DNA of 64,000 nt, taken from assembly GCA_034401795.1 (NCBI GenBank), contig CM067374.1, positions 132,133,262-132,197,261 on the forward strand, written 5' to 3'. A program made the translations under genes and the position numbers. The notes beneath the pieces are model-generated. The model worked only from the letters and a program-made list of their open reading frames with translations. It did no database searches and was not told where the DNA came from. This stretch comes from Chaetoderma sp. LZ-2023a. Its lineage: Eukaryota > Mollusca > Caudofoveata > Chaetodermatida > Chaetodermatidae. This document shows positions 34,301 to 39,834 of this stretch, one piece after another (position 1 is the first letter of the stretch; each line of letters opens with the position of its first letter).

Positions 34301-34440
34301 AGCTGAAGGCTGATGACTACCAGAAAGGTTTGAAATACTGCAATTACGCGAGCAGTGCGCTCAGATATGAAGATTCTCCTACTGCTATTGACTATCTCCA
34401 GAAGGCCCTCAAGCTACTTACAACAGGACAAGATAGCTAA
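7234..34440 (+). CDS. VTA1: VTA1/LIP5, vacuolar protein sorting-associated protein VTA1 homolog (7 exons)
   Basis: The joined exons are 7234-7342, 17400-17497, 18626-18753, 27594-27669, 30511-30619, 32128-32400 and 34292-34440: 942 nt, 313 aa plus stop. VTA1 binds the AAA ATPase VPS4 and ESCRT-III proteins in the cytosol at endosomes and stimulates ESCRT-III disassembly in multivesicular body sorting. The N-terminal tandem-MIT-like domain is clear (EHDQKNPIVAYYCRLYAMQ, YALKLFNYADNEDR, SYYTASLLFDVLTVFGEL, RKYAKWKATYIHKC). A Pro/Gly/Asn-rich linker follows, then the C-terminal VPS4-binding and dimerisation segment (YCNYASSALRYED, YLQKALKLLTTGQDS). Length is close to the human protein (307 aa). 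Every junction is GT-AG and phases agree. No break was seen. Identification is from remembered family sequence, not a search. Confidence 0.96.
7509..7581. repeat. Short inverted repeat in VTA1 intron 1
   Basis: TATCGTCAATCTCTCCC at 7509 is repeated in inverse at 7565-7581, around a ~39-base loop. It is probably a small foldback element. No target duplication was identified. Confidence 0.6.
7586..10490. other. VTA1 intron 1, left part
   Basis: AT-rich intron sequence with no gene recognised. It holds scattered repeat debris: a TTAACCCTTTCAC terminus near 8792 like those of piggyBac-type elements, a decayed arm of the hairpin family near 8853, a piece reading CCACTGGAATGACTGGC near 9846, and a patch of repeated GGGACCCC near 9936-10035. 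Confidence 0.4.
11463..11577. mobile_element. Short insertion in the LINE flanked by 16-bp direct repeats
   Basis: TTACTCTTGGTGCAAG occurs at 11463-11478 and again at 11562-11577, with 83 bases between that end in an ATT-rich tail (GTTGTTATTATCA). The coding sense of the host LINE (LAPRV) is duplicated at the two copies. This fits a small retroposed piece, such as a SINE end, with its target duplication. The family was not identified. Confidence 0.5.
12098..12105. repeat. hAT target-site duplication, left copy
   Basis: AGTACAGG, identical to 14025-14032. Confidence 0.85.
12106..14024. mobile_element. Non-autonomous hAT element inserted in the LINE
   Basis: The element of 1919 bp begins TAGGGCTGGGCGGT and ends with the inverse of TAGGGCTTGGTGGT. 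It is flanked by perfect 8-bp copies of AGTACAGG, the target duplication length of hAT transposons. The insertion splits the reverse transcriptase frame of the antisense LINE between DLLYLGL and the SKVKWK region, so it is younger than the LINE. No hAT transposase frame was seen inside, so it needs a helper in trans. Confidence 0.88.
14025..14032. repeat. hAT target-site duplication, right copy
   Basis: AGTACAGG, identical to 12098-12105. Confidence 0.85.
14033..14400 (-). mobile_element. LINE fragment, antisense, 5' portion of the split copy
   Basis: The minus strand reads VIIPVLKGLNESPSNYRGIT, then VVSITNKVFEYTILNLI, QYGFTND, and YMAFLDTQKAYDVVDHVSL: the finger and palm blocks of a non-LTR reverse transcriptase, including the first catalytic Asp in AFLD. 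It continues into 12105 after removal of the hAT insertion. The copy is 5'-truncated at about 14400. Confidence 0.85.
14401..17149. other. VTA1 intron 1, right part
   Basis: No exon was recognised. The stretch contains a hairpin-family copy at 15698-15772, ATCGAT-rich sequence at 15955-16030, and a short frame near 16740-16950 that looks like dispersed repeat rather than gene. CCATGGTC-like words recur at 16920-17090. Confidence 0.4.
15698..15772. repeat. Hairpin-family copy (decayed)
   Basis: Opens CTGTTGAATATTTTAAAACT and closes AAGTTTCAAAATATTCAAC around a GGCAGCAACAGC core, so it is the inverted repeat seen in many copies further right. The left half is shortened. Confidence 0.6.
17150..17350. 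repeat. Palindromic MITE just upstream of VTA1 exon 2
   Basis: A hairpin with TGAATATTTTGAAAATGACT on the left and AATTGTTTTTTGAAATATTTA on the right, flanked by AACTCTTGACC and GGTCCAGAGATATAACC. A second copy of the same subfamily lies at 38485-38650. The right edge is about 50 bases from the exon 2 acceptor. Confidence 0.6.
17400..17497 (+). CDS. VTA1: VTA1 exon 2
   Basis: The acceptor is TTTTTTCAG ending at 17399, and the donor is GTATGT at 17498. Completes the split Cys codon and encodes RLYAMQQ through GLMDYLEQ. Ends in phase 0. A palindromic repeat lies about 50 bases upstream. Confidence 0.93.
18626..18753 (+). CDS. VTA1: VTA1 exon 3
   Basis: The acceptor TATAG ends at 18625, and the donor is GTAAGT at 18754. 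Encodes FKKQNASNEEVMNEIVGQAH and then MEDYALKLFNYADNEDRNSR. Ends with two bases of a Lys codon. Confidence 0.93.
18870..19385 (-). repeat. Decayed tandem repeat, ~190-bp unit
   Basis: AATCAAAATTCTGAAT, GACAATTTCCGG and CCATTAAGGAG-type words recur two or three times. This is the same family as 46060-47114 and 48077-48190, in opposite orientation. Confidence 0.5.
19480..19647. mobile_element. piggyBac-like palindromic MITE (left end damaged)
   Basis: GGAATGACTGGCTC and GAGCCAGTCATTCC pair at the centre. The right arm continues TCTTCTCTTGGTCTGCAAATG and ends in a TTAA at 19644. Other copies have TTAA plus CCCTTTAA termini. A separate TTAACCCTTTGCATCC terminus starts at 19652. Confidence 0.6.
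19845..20095. repeat. 32-bp minisatellite
   Basis: GCATGCTT recurs at 19871, 19903, 19919, 19951, 19983, 20016 and 20048, with a variant near 20080. The spacing is 32-33 bases except for one half-step of 16. The unit reads roughly GCATGCTTAACCGCG, then TGCTCCTGCAACCTCGC. It is preceded by a hairpin with GCGAGGTTGCA arms. Confidence 0.85.
20205..20435. mobile_element. piggyBac-like palindromic MITE
   Basis: The left arm is GCCTCTGCTATGGTCTTATGG then GGAATGTCC, the centre is CCACTGGAATGTTACTGGCTC, and the right arm TTCTCTTGGCCTGT inverts the left. It is more diverged than the copy at 26761-26991. Confidence 0.6.
20455..22538. mobile_element. 2.1-kb element with 29-bp TIRs and ATGT target duplication
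   Basis: The termini at 20455-20483 and 22510-22538 are inverted copies that match at 28 of 29 positions and start ACAGTACAGCT. The bases just outside are ATGT on both sides (20451-20454 and 22539-22542), a 4-bp duplication. Subterminal sequence on both sides is rich in ATGCGTT/ACGCATC words. No transposase frame was seen, so it is non-autonomous. A related right terminus lies at 30450-30471. The superfamily was not assigned. Confidence 0.8.
22783..22910 (+). repeat. Left TIR of the nuclease transposon
   Basis: An inverted match to 25671-25807 with internal gaps. Conserved blocks are TAGTCCAGT, GAACAAATTGCAACA, CATATCAAAAGTCCTCC and GGAAAGGGG, in the same order in both arms. Confidence 0.82.
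23256..25349 (+). CDS. FEN1/XPG-like nuclease with C-terminal CXC domain, 697 aa, transposon-borne
   Basis: Intronless and uninterrupted. The N-terminal ~130 residues hold Cys pairs that could bind zinc (CVIC 8-11, HVKC 52-55, CLLC 95-98). The middle follows the FEN1/XPG order: VLDGG (D311), VVFDG (D350) followed by basic THKRR, SGDADVL (D420, D422), VGDDTDL (D443, D444, D446), and LGCDSTSRVYGIGKSA (D505 plus a helix-hairpin-helix-like GIG). The C-terminus (651-683) has nine Cys in CxC-x3-C-x4-CxC-x6-C-x3-C-x2-C spacing, a single tesmin/TSO1-type CXC DNA-binding domain. The ATG has A at -3 and G at +4. A structure-specific nuclease acting on the element's own DNA is inferred. No DDE transposase is visible. 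A domesticated or cargo gene is the alternative. Confidence 0.85.
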   Translation: MDMDLDTCVICNRSLENGSQTVKLRVKGCDGINNASRARESDVIAEVGQRVHVKCRREFIDPKRIARDAEKIEQSPPPMRTLRSESPTFNFSEHCLLCGYPAKIQDGKKRWLLSMPACADVCNAMQELSGVNCDSSEQHKDSTQSRIKRDMDDSYKILKILSELNPFGPDPSLRGLVSGLSAHESVNVDDAKDIGESIINSMCGQCVSSISFQRKRQAITLASKTSLKIDDECVQIDPQLLFQRLSLIATNGSKGNPSSYFEYELCTHPPALFDNSSLPWEANKPALADALWKLIQNEDAVLPDSVHYVLDGGALLHRVPWQRGETFANVCQRYVKYCISKYGKATVVFDGYDQGPDIKDVTHKRRTRGSGATVVLTPQTVVTLSKPDFLSNKQNKHRFISILSSSLEQAGCLTIKASGDADVLITQTAILASKSTNTALVGDDTDLLVLLLYHTDMNGCQLFFRPEPKQNAKKPRLWNIKMAKEKLGFCLCSQLLFIHAILGCDSTSRVYGIGKSASLSKIRCCKELSQIAEVFTMSNANKDDVIKAGEKAMLILYNGTSMDSLVALRYKRFREKVAKSSKYVEARDLPPTPASAKFHSLRVYYQIQVWRGDAGDMDPTEWGWKVLNHQMLPVKTDMLAAPDDLLYSFRCSCKTGCESKRCTCRKHGLSCTSACEDCKGLSCSNSITLIEEDDLDN
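25435..25440 (+). terminator. Polyadenylation signal of the nuclease ORF
   Basis: AATAAA lies 85 bases after the stop and inside the TIR-bounded element. Another AATAAA follows near 25607. So the element appears to carry its own 3' processing signals inside the host intron. Confidence 0.45.
25671..25807 (-). repeat. Right TIR of the nuclease transposon
   Basis: Inverse of 22783-22910. It ends TTGACTGGACTAATA. The same terminal words (TTATGTTGCAAT and GTCTGGACTAATA) recur at 56740-56802. Confidence 0.82.
25930..26345. repeat. GCGAGGTTGC-rich repeats, interrupted
   Basis: GCGAGGTTGCGCAAGCTCGC, CGCAAGGTTG and GCGAGCTTG words recur at 25976-26115 and 26270-26345, on both sides of the inverted-repeat left arm. 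They resemble the flank of the 32-bp minisatellite at 19.8-20.1 kb. Confidence 0.55.
26117..26268 (+). repeat. Left arm of a near-identical 152-bp inverted repeat
   Basis: Starts TATAATTAATGGAAATGATG and ends GTCCATGCTGTCACG. It matches the inverse of 26592-26744 except for one extra A in the right arm. It contains TTGAATATTTTGACAGTAAT, related to the arm of the hairpin MITE family. Confidence 0.92.
26592..26744 (-). repeat. Right arm of a near-identical 152-bp inverted repeat
   Basis: Inverse of 26117-26268 with a single indel by eye. The 323-bp spacer is unrelated repeat sequence. The near-identity suggests a recent origin. Confidence 0.92.
26761..26991. mobile_element. piggyBac-like palindromic MITE, complete
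   Basis: TTAA at 26761 is followed by CCCTTTAATGGCC. The end near 26975 is the inverse (CATTAAAAAG), followed by TTAA at 26988. The arms pair through GGAATGTCCATTTAC and GTAAATGGACATT, with GGAATGACTGGC at the centre. TTAA duplication plus CCCTTT termini are the marks of piggyBac-type elements. It is non-coding. Confidence 0.8.
27141..27250. repeat. GTCATGGAA-type dispersed repeat
   Basis: CCTGGAAAAGTCATGGAATT and CCTGGAAAGTCATGGAAAA recur, and a further piece lies at 27466-27515. This motif is common in animal genomes as the end of a dispersed repeat. The family was not assigned. Confidence 0.5.
27594..27669 (+). CDS. VTA1: VTA1 exon 4
   Basis: The acceptor TTTCAG ends at 27593, and the donor is GTAAGT at 27670. 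Completes Lys and encodes AVVKSYYTASLLFDVLTVFG then ELSDD, the most conserved helix of the N-terminal domain. Confidence 0.94.
27730..29241. mobile_element. pogo/Tigger-like non-autonomous element
   Basis: The left end CCGTTAAATCCTGTGTATAT and the inverse of the right end (CTGTTAACTTCCGTGTATAT) match and are followed inward by TTGCGC. Further in, GTGTATAGTGCGCAGTA near 27817 is mirrored by ATATAGTGCGCAGTA near 29170. TA lies on each side (27728-27729, 29242-29243), as in Tc1/mariner/pogo elements. 1512 bp, no transposase frame. It lies in VTA1 intron 4. Confidence 0.72.
29350..29480 (+). repeat. Dispersed repeat, copy 1
   Basis: Ends TTCATGGTTGCATTGCAGCC then ACATTTCTGG and shares CTTGTTGATAA, TTTATTTTATGTTTGA and the tail with 48240-48370. 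Confidence 0.6.
30200..30471. mobile_element. Right end of an element related to 20455-22538
   Basis: Ends GATCTGTACTGT at 30471, matching the terminus of the 2.1-kb element, and has the same kind of subterminal GACGCATTTTAAACG sequence. A left end was not found, so this may be a truncated copy or a different family with similar ends. Confidence 0.45.
30511..30619 (+). CDS. VTA1: VTA1 exon 5
   Basis: The acceptor ATTTCAG ends at 30510, and the donor is GTCAGT at 30620. Encodes IFSNRKYAKWKATYIHKCMQ and then NGETPIPGPIPQPGDE, which closes the N-terminal domain and opens the linker. Leaves one base of an Asp codon. Confidence 0.93.
30834..31032. mobile_element. piggyBac-like palindromic MITE
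   Basis: TTAA at 30834 and 31029. The arms share GAAATGTCCATTTGCAGACC and GTCTGCAAAAGGACATTTTA, with the centre ACCGAGCCAGTCATTC. VTA1 intron 5. A more decayed relative lies just upstream at 30660-30830. Confidence 0.75.
31146..31385. mobile_element. piggyBac-like palindromic MITE
   Basis: TTAACCCTTTAAAGGCC at 31146. Centre GGAATGACTGGCTCG and GAGCCAGCCATTCC. The right end is ACCATTAAAGGTTT, where the final TTAA has decayed. Confidence 0.7.
31509..31969. mobile_element. hAT-like MITE with internal palindrome, copy 1
   Basis: The right end CACACAAGCCTA is preceded by ATTATTCTTAAATAA. The left end TAGGTCACGCATGATTAAAT is decayed. Flanks ACCTGAAT (31501) and ACCTAAAT (31970) agree at 7 of 8 positions, as an 8-bp duplication would. 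The middle holds a piggyBac-like palindrome (GCTCGACAGTCGAGCC), shared with the copy at 36200-36608. VTA1 intron 5. Confidence 0.7.
32128..32400 (+). CDS. VTA1: VTA1 exon 6 (linker)
   Basis: The acceptor GTTTCAG ends at 32127, and the donor is GTAAGA at 32401. The 273 bases encode a low-complexity linker rich in Gly, Pro, Asn and Gln (DAGFGAGGGIGFENY near its start, NWIPPQ at its end). This part varies in the family, so the call rests on splice phase and position more than on similarity. Confidence 0.85.
32531..32566. repeat. Half of a hairpin-family copy
   Basis: GTCAAATTTGTTTCAAAATA then TTCAATAGAATG is the right arm of the hairpin MITE, alone. VTA1 intron 6. Confidence 0.55.
32682..32770. 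repeat. Hairpin-family copy
   Basis: A hairpin from CTATTGAATATTTTGAAACT to AGTTTCAAAATATTCAACAG, with a GTTGCTGCTTATGGCAACA centre. Confidence 0.75.
32881..33310. mobile_element. Hairpin MITE, nearly full length
   Basis: The head starts CCTTTCCAGTTTTAGCT, followed by CTCCACCCACACTTCG. The hairpin is at 33004-33113. The tail reads CATACAATTCATACAAC and ends in paired GATTATGACATCA-type words. VTA1 intron 6. Confidence 0.7.
33337..33805. mobile_element. Hairpin MITE, composite copy
   Basis: Starts GGAGGAATCCAGTTTTAGC and ends ATAAACTGTATTCCTCC, an inverted pair. Inside are two right half-hairpins (33428 and 33593), so two copies may have recombined or one has inserted in the other. Confidence 0.65.
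33840..34240. repeat. Dispersed repeat, tandem dimer
   Basis: GGATGATAGCTCAAGTTCTA and GGATGATAACTGGAGTTCGA start two units about 148 bases apart, each followed by TTACCAATCT and a GTGGGAG word. It ends just before VTA1 exon 7. Confidence 0.55.
34292..34440 (+). CDS. VTA1: VTA1 exon 7 and stop
   Basis: The acceptor TTCTGCAG ends at 34291. Encodes GVVQLKADDYQKGLKYCNYA and then SSALRYEDSPTAIDYLQKAL, ending KLLTTGQDS and TAA at 34438-34440. This is the conserved VPS4-binding C-terminal segment. Confidence 0.95.
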
Positions 34441-34548
34441 TGTTAGCCTGTGCACATATGTTCAGGAAGATGGGTGGTGGTGTGGGAAGCTGGGTGGGGT
34501 GGGGGAAGCAGAAGTATATCTATCATCTTAGCAATTAGAAGCGCAGTA

Positions 34549-34554
34549 AATAAA
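34549..34554 (+). terminator. VTA1 polyadenylation signal
   Basis: AATAAA lies 109 bases after the VTA1 stop codon and is followed by a T/G-rich stretch (TTTGCTGTGTCTG). This is a plausible cleavage signal. No transcript evidence is available. Confidence 0.5.
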
Positions 34555-34894
34555 TTGCCAAAATATAAGATTTGCTGTGTCTGCAATAGTGGCTTACTTT
34601 TCACATGGCTATGTGGTAAACTTTGATATGATGTATATAATTGCAACTACAATGAGATATATAAATTACAAACTTGTCGGCTTTGGAGTTGCTATGTCAA
34701 AGCCAGTTTATCTCCCATGTTCTGATTGGTTGTTTAAGCTTCTAGTGTATTGATGTACAAGGATATGAGATGTCAGGGCAGAGAAACAAGGGCATTCAAG
34801 TTACATGCATAGATGTCAGACCTATAGTACAACTCATAAATCAGTCAAATTTTTTCCAAAAGGAACCAATTTTGAACACAATGTAAAAAATGTT

Positions 34895-34980
34895 CTATTA
34901 AATATTTTTAACATAATTGGATTGGAAGACATTGGCAGCAATGTCTTCGAATCAAATTATATGTTCAAAATATTCAACAG
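34895..34980. repeat. Hairpin subfamily B copy
   Basis: CTATTAAATATTTTTAACAT pairs with ATGTTCAAAATATTCAACAG around GGAAGACATTGGCAGCAATG then TCTTC. Subfamily B shares the AATATTCAAC ends but differs in the middle. Confidence 0.65.
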
Positions 34981-35029
34981 TATCTTTTTTATTTTGTGTT
35001 TGTAATATGTCAAATTATTTCTAAGCTGT

Positions 35030-35270
35030 GCTGAATAAGACTGATGTGGACAAATCTCACAGCCCTGTGACCTAAGGGTCTATCATCATTGCGGTCAAAA
35101 CTGGAGCATAGCTTTCCCATGATCCTAACGGCAGTACCTAGAGCCCCATGTAAAAATTTCATGCACACGGCCCTGTGAGTCCTAAGTTCAGCCCTGTGAG
35201 ATGTACATTTATTACTGTACAGACTACACTCCACGTCATGAATAATATACCATGTTTTCAAAACAGAAAC
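35030..35270 (-). repeat. Dispersed repeat paired with 57640-57860
   Basis: Read on the minus strand it has GAAATTTTTACATGGGGCTC, GTTAGGATC and GAGATTTG..CAC..CAGTCTTAT in the same order as 57690-57850 on the plus strand. It appears to be the flank of hairpin subfamily B. Confidence 0.5.
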
Positions 35271-35891
35271 ATGTTAAAATATTAGAGGCGATCACTATAA
35301 ATTATGGAACAATGTTTATAAACGCTTCCAGTGGGTCAATACTCTCAATTTAACATCAATTCTTATATATGCGACTACTCGATATCCTAGAAGATGCAAA
35401 TTATAAATTCCACAAATAAACATACGTATGACGGTCGACTTTATCTCCGTCTCGCAGAGAAACCAGAGTATTTGGTCCTTAGTGGTCGCTTGCGACTCAT
35501 CGCGAGTCATCGTTGGTGCAACATTTCTTTGAGATTGTGATATAATTTTTGGCAGTTTCTATTCTCCCGCCGTGTAGCTCTTTGATGTTTTTGATCGTCG
35601 ATTGTTGTAGCACTAGTATTTAGTCTGACGCTGCCGAACTGTCTAAACTTATTTAAGATCTTAAGTTCTTTCCAATTGGAGTATTTTCATAAATATAATG
35701 ATTCCCTAAATTGAGAGGCTTCGGCTCACACCAGTTTCCAGAAAAAACTAAAAATTATAACAAATATGAGGACAGGGTATAAAAATGAGTGTGTAGTAAT
35801 AATCCACCAGGACCATTATACTACAATAGTGAAAGTGTTCAGGTTTATTTATCTTTCAAAGGTAATTAATGCCGCCTTAATAAAATGTTTG

Positions 35892-35980
35892 GTTGAATAT
35901 TTTGAGCATATTTGGGCTGGAAATCTTCGCTGCCTCTGGCAGAAATGTCTTCCAATCCAATTATGTTCAGAATATTCAAC
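35892..35980. repeat. Hairpin subfamily B copy
   Basis: GTTGAATATTTTGAGCATAT pairs with ATTATGTTCAGAATATTCAA around GGAAATCTTCGCTGCC and GGCAGAAATGTCTTCC. Confidence 0.7.
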
Positions 35981-36199
35981 TGTATGTTTTATTTTGTTTT
36001 GGAAACATGTTAACTTATTTCTGAGCTGTACCTTATTAATAGAGGATCTCAAATGAGTTAACATTTTGTATCAATTTTATGACACACATTCAGATCTCAT
36101 TTGGAAAAAACTTTAGCACATTTTCACATAGATTCTTGTCATTTTCTTCCCATTTTGCGTTGTGTTTGTTTATAACTGTAATGTTTCATTAGTCAGAGT

Positions 36200-36608
36200 T
36201 AGACTTGTGCAATTACTTGATTAAATCATGATTATTTCTTAAATCGTTAATTTATTTGATTAAAAATTATATAATCCGATAATCGTGAATAATTTCTAAT
36301 GTATAAAATATTTCAAATCTGAACTTTTTAATGCGATCAGTCACGAAAATTAACATTTTGCTCAGTGAGTGTATGCCCATTACTAGGCCAATGTAAATGT
36401 ATCACTGGAATGCCTGGCTCGAGAATCTAAAAAATTGTCTTCTCTTGGCTTGCAAATGGACTTTTCAAAACAGCATTGTAACTTTTGTCATTTATATGCT
36501 TTTATTGTTATATCTGGGTAATTTGTGCACAGGCTGATTAATCAAGTAAACACGATTATTCTTAAATAATCGATCGTGATCAGACAAAACAATAACTCCA
36601 CAAGCCTA
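36200..36608. mobile_element. hAT-like MITE with internal palindrome, copy 2
   Basis: Starts TAGACTTGTGCAATTACTTG and ends CACAAGCCTA. The flanks are GTCAGAGT (36192) and CTCAGAGT (36609), 7 of 8 identical. The middle contains TCACTGGAATGCCTGGCTCG then TTGTCTTCTCTTGGC, a shortened piggyBac-like palindrome. Confidence 0.78.
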
Positions 36609-36896
36609 CTCAGAGTGTTAACCAATACACAACAGAATATAGTTACAAGTGCAACATCTTTTTCTCCTAGGTCTTAAATTATATTTAATCGATCTTTTAA
36701 AATTGGTGAGCTTGTTTTTTGTTAAAATTTATCAAAAACTGTTTCAGTTAATAAAATAACGATACAGGGAGTATTGTAACTGCATCCCTGCTATGCAACA
36801 AGGTATATTGCTCGTGATGTGTGCCACATGTGCGCTACTTTGTTTCGCGAGTCGGACATAAAGTGATATGTAATGATTTAGTGACTGTTATGCAAT

Positions 36897-37115
36897 GAAA
36901 TGGACCTTTACAAGTTTATCCAATCCATCGATCATATAACATCATATGACGTCATAACCAACTAAGTGATGTGTATGCTGACGTCATAATCATTACGTCA
37001 TAAATGGTTCTATTTGGATATCACTAACGCTTAATTGGCCGACATGTTGTACGAATTGTATGTCTTTACTATTTAATAAATTTATTTATTTTGAAACTAA
37101 TTTGACGGGATGCTG
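36897..37115. mobile_element. Hairpin MITE fragment (tail and half hairpin)
   Basis: Begins AATGGACCTTTACAAGTTTA. TGACGTCA lies at 36947 and 36979. Then come GTACGAATTGTATGTCTTTA and half the hairpin (TTATTTTGAAACTAATTTGA). Confidence 0.65.
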
Positions 37116-37285
37116 CAGTTTGTGAAAATTTACCACTGGAATGGCTGGCTGGCTCACTTACTCAGCCGGTCATTCCAGTGGTAAATTGTAAACAATAGGT
37201 TTCTCTAGGCCTGCAAATGGACATTCCTCAGGACCACTGTAGAGGCCGGTATTGGCCGGCTTCATCATGAAACTGTTATCAAGGG
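37116..37285. mobile_element. piggyBac-like palindromic MITE fragment
   Basis: GAAAATTTACCACTGGAATG, a central GGCTGGCTCACTTACTCAGCC, then CATTCCAGTGGTAAATT and GGCCTGCAAATGGACATTCC. It abuts the broken hairpin MITE. Confidence 0.65.
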
Positions 37286-38160
37286 TGGTAGAGCATAAGT
37301 TCCTACCCTGCTTGTTGAGGTCACGCTCCGATATGGGTTAATTAAAAAATTATAGAGTCATTTCTGATCTGCAAACTGTTAAACAGTAAATAGATTGTTA
37401 AATAACAAAAACAATGTTGCTGTTGAACGACAATTGATGACACCATAAACACAAAACTATGATGTAATAAACATAAAATTATGATGCAATAACTGGAAAA
37501 TAATACAATTCCGGGGCCCATGACATGCGTATTACATCACACTTAGCAAGCCTATGGCAGAAAAAGGATAATTTGACCAAGATGTCTGTGACTGAGTCTT
37601 TGTAATTATAAGGTCAACAACTAATATTTAATACCTTTACAACGACTGAGTGTTGCAAATTGTTATATAACTATGTTTATTATTATAATAGATATGTATT
37701 GTATTGAGTTGTGGACTTCTTATTACAGTAAAGTTATACGACCTTCTGGTTGTTTTGAGATCTGTGTCAGGCAGCAATGACTCCCAGTTAAACTGCTGTC
37801 AAAAAAATTTGAACAGTAAAAATGTATTCTTGGAAATAATTTACTAATATGACTACACGCTTGCCCTGTAGGTGGGGCTTAGAATACACCTTCTGTATCC
37901 TCTGCGCGTCGTACGAGGTGACTAAAGGAGGTAAGGGTGAGGTAACCCTGATAGAAACCTCGAGTGCTGAAGACGTACTCTAATAAACCATGGATCCACG
38001 CACTTAGCGCTTATGATCATGTCGATAGTCACTTACAGGACTGGCGGTATGATCAGCGAACGAAAAGAAGAAGACTACATGCACATCTATTTATAAAGAG
38101 ACAGTCATAATGCAGTACTACTCAGAAATAACATTGAATATTTCCAAAACAAAATAAAAT
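37286..38160. other. Unannotated intergenic sequence
   Basis: AT-rich, with no gene or clear repeat recognised. A stretch near 37880-38080 is richer in GC but has no long frame. Confidence 0.4.
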
Positions 38161-38164
38161 GTAT

Positions 38165-38244
38165 CTGAATATTTTGGACTTAATTTGATTGGAAGCCATT
38201 GCTGCCTAATGGCCTCCATTCAAACTAAGTCCAAAATATTCAAT
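38165..38244. repeat. Hairpin subfamily B copy
   Basis: CTGAATATTTTGGACTTAAT pairs with AAGTCCAAAATATTCAATAG around GGAAGCCATTGCTGCC. Confidence 0.7.
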
Positions 38245-38484
38245 AGAATATTTCTGGCATTGTTTTCAAAATTAAACTAACTAACATGTTTCTATTTTTT
38301 GTTGTGGAAACATGTTAACTTATGAGCTTTACTGTATCAGTGAACGGTTTTCTAGAATACATTTTGTTATTGTAGGCCTATTTTTAAGCGCAACCGTCCA
38401 TATAACCCAGAATTACTTCTCTTGAGCCACACTATTGACAGAAGATGAAATAATACACCCATTATAAAGCAGATGATGTTTAGA

Positions 38485-38650
38485 ATGGCAAGCCGGCAGA
38501 CAGTAATTTCAATGAGCAAGAACTCTTGACTTGGTGAATATTTTGAAAACAATTTCAGTCAAATTGTTTTCAAAGTGTTTAGCCGGTCAAGAGATATAAC
38601 CGTTGTAAAAGGTTGTCTGCAAAAAGTGAGCAGGCAGACGGTTATTAGTT
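38485..38650. repeat. Palindromic MITE, same subfamily as 17150-17350
   Basis: GGCAGACAGTAATTTCAATG, GAATATTTTGAAAACAATTT, TTAGCCGGTCAAGAGATATA, GGTTGTCTGCAAAAAG in order, as next to VTA1 exon 2. Confidence 0.65.
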
Positions 38651-38796
38651 GATTACATATGTAAAATAATTAATATATTTATTATTGAGAAGAAGAATAC
38701 AGATTTTGTTTATTGCAATGGAGTTCATAAATAAGTTAACATGTTTCCAAAACAGAATCATGTTAGTATAATTTTGAACATGATGTATGAAATGTT

Positions 38797-38890
38797 CTGT
38801 TGAATATTTTTGACTTAATTCGATTGGAAGCCATTGCTGCCATAATTAGACAGCAATAGTTTCCAATCAAATTAAATCCAAAATATTCAC
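38797..38890. repeat. Hairpin subfamily B copy
   Basis: CTGTTGAATATTTTTGACTT pairs with AATCCAAAATATTCACCATT around GGAAGCCATTGCTGCC and GACAGCAATAGTTTCC. Confidence 0.7.
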
Positions 38891-38959
38891 CATTGAACAG
38901 TATGTTATATTATGTTTTGAGAAGACATTGTTATTTCTGTGCTGTACTGTATTCCTAAT

Positions 38960-39200
38960 CATTCAACCATTAAGATTTGTCACGAAAATTAAAATTTCTT
39001 TTGTGAATCTCAATTTGGATGCCAAGATATGACTATTTTAAATACTTTATCATTGGAATAACTATCTCCTCTATCGATTCCAGTATTCCCGTTGTTAGTT
39101 TAAAAAATAGTCGTATCTTGCCCTCCAAATTGATATACCATATATATGACCACTGAGAAGCATTTTTTGGGCCGTTTTCACTATTAAAAGGTTAAAATAT
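38960..39200. mobile_element. Decayed piggyBac-like palindromic MITE
   Basis: CATTAAGATTTGTCACGAAA at the left and ACTATTAAAAGGTTAA at the right; the centre is ATCATTGGAATAACTATCTC then CGATTCCAGTATTCC. Diverged. Confidence 0.45.
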
Positions 39201-39459
39201 TTTTAATTGTGAGATAATATATATATATATATAATTAGGCTGTATATTAGTTTTTAGCATTTCCTGTAAATTATATGGTATTAGAAAATATTGTGAATTT
39301 AATTGTATATATTTTTAAATTTAAATAACAAAATTCATATTATTTAATCGATGGATTGACATAGTTAGTACATCTGTACACCTTTGTGGCATATATAATA
39401 TAATTTGGCAAATTTTAGGCCTTTAAAAGACTTTGTTTGTCCTCTCCTGACCCTGGTGT

Positions 39460-39491
39460 TTAGGGTAGGGTAGGGTAGGTAGGTAGGGATA
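39460..39491. repeat. Short TAGGG run
   Basis: GGGTAGGGTAGGGTAGGTAG, a short G-rich tandem tract, not a telomere array. Confidence 0.7.
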
Positions 39492-39834
39492 TTCTTTTCT
39501 GTTTACCTGCTGACTTAAAGTGTTGCAAAATTGAATATAAAAGAACAAAACGTGAATGTTTTTTATTTGTACAGGAAACAGACACTATACATTTCTAAAG
39601 GTTATTTGAGCACATTTTAACAAAATGTGTCAATTTTATTTTTTCCCCAAAAGGGCTTGCATTAGAAAATAATAATCATTTTTCACAGGAAACAACATGA
39701 ATATTTTTTGGAATTGGCATATTTTGTTAGCGCAGGTCGTGAGAAGACAACCAAATTATTATTTATCGATGGCCTTAGTTCTCTACAATCCGATAGTGCT
39801 CAATTAAACTTTACAATTTCATAGGCCTGATGGC

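Noticed and set aside
39460-39491. Interstitial telomere repeat
   Set aside because: The unit is GGGTA for only ~30 bases and not TTAGGG.
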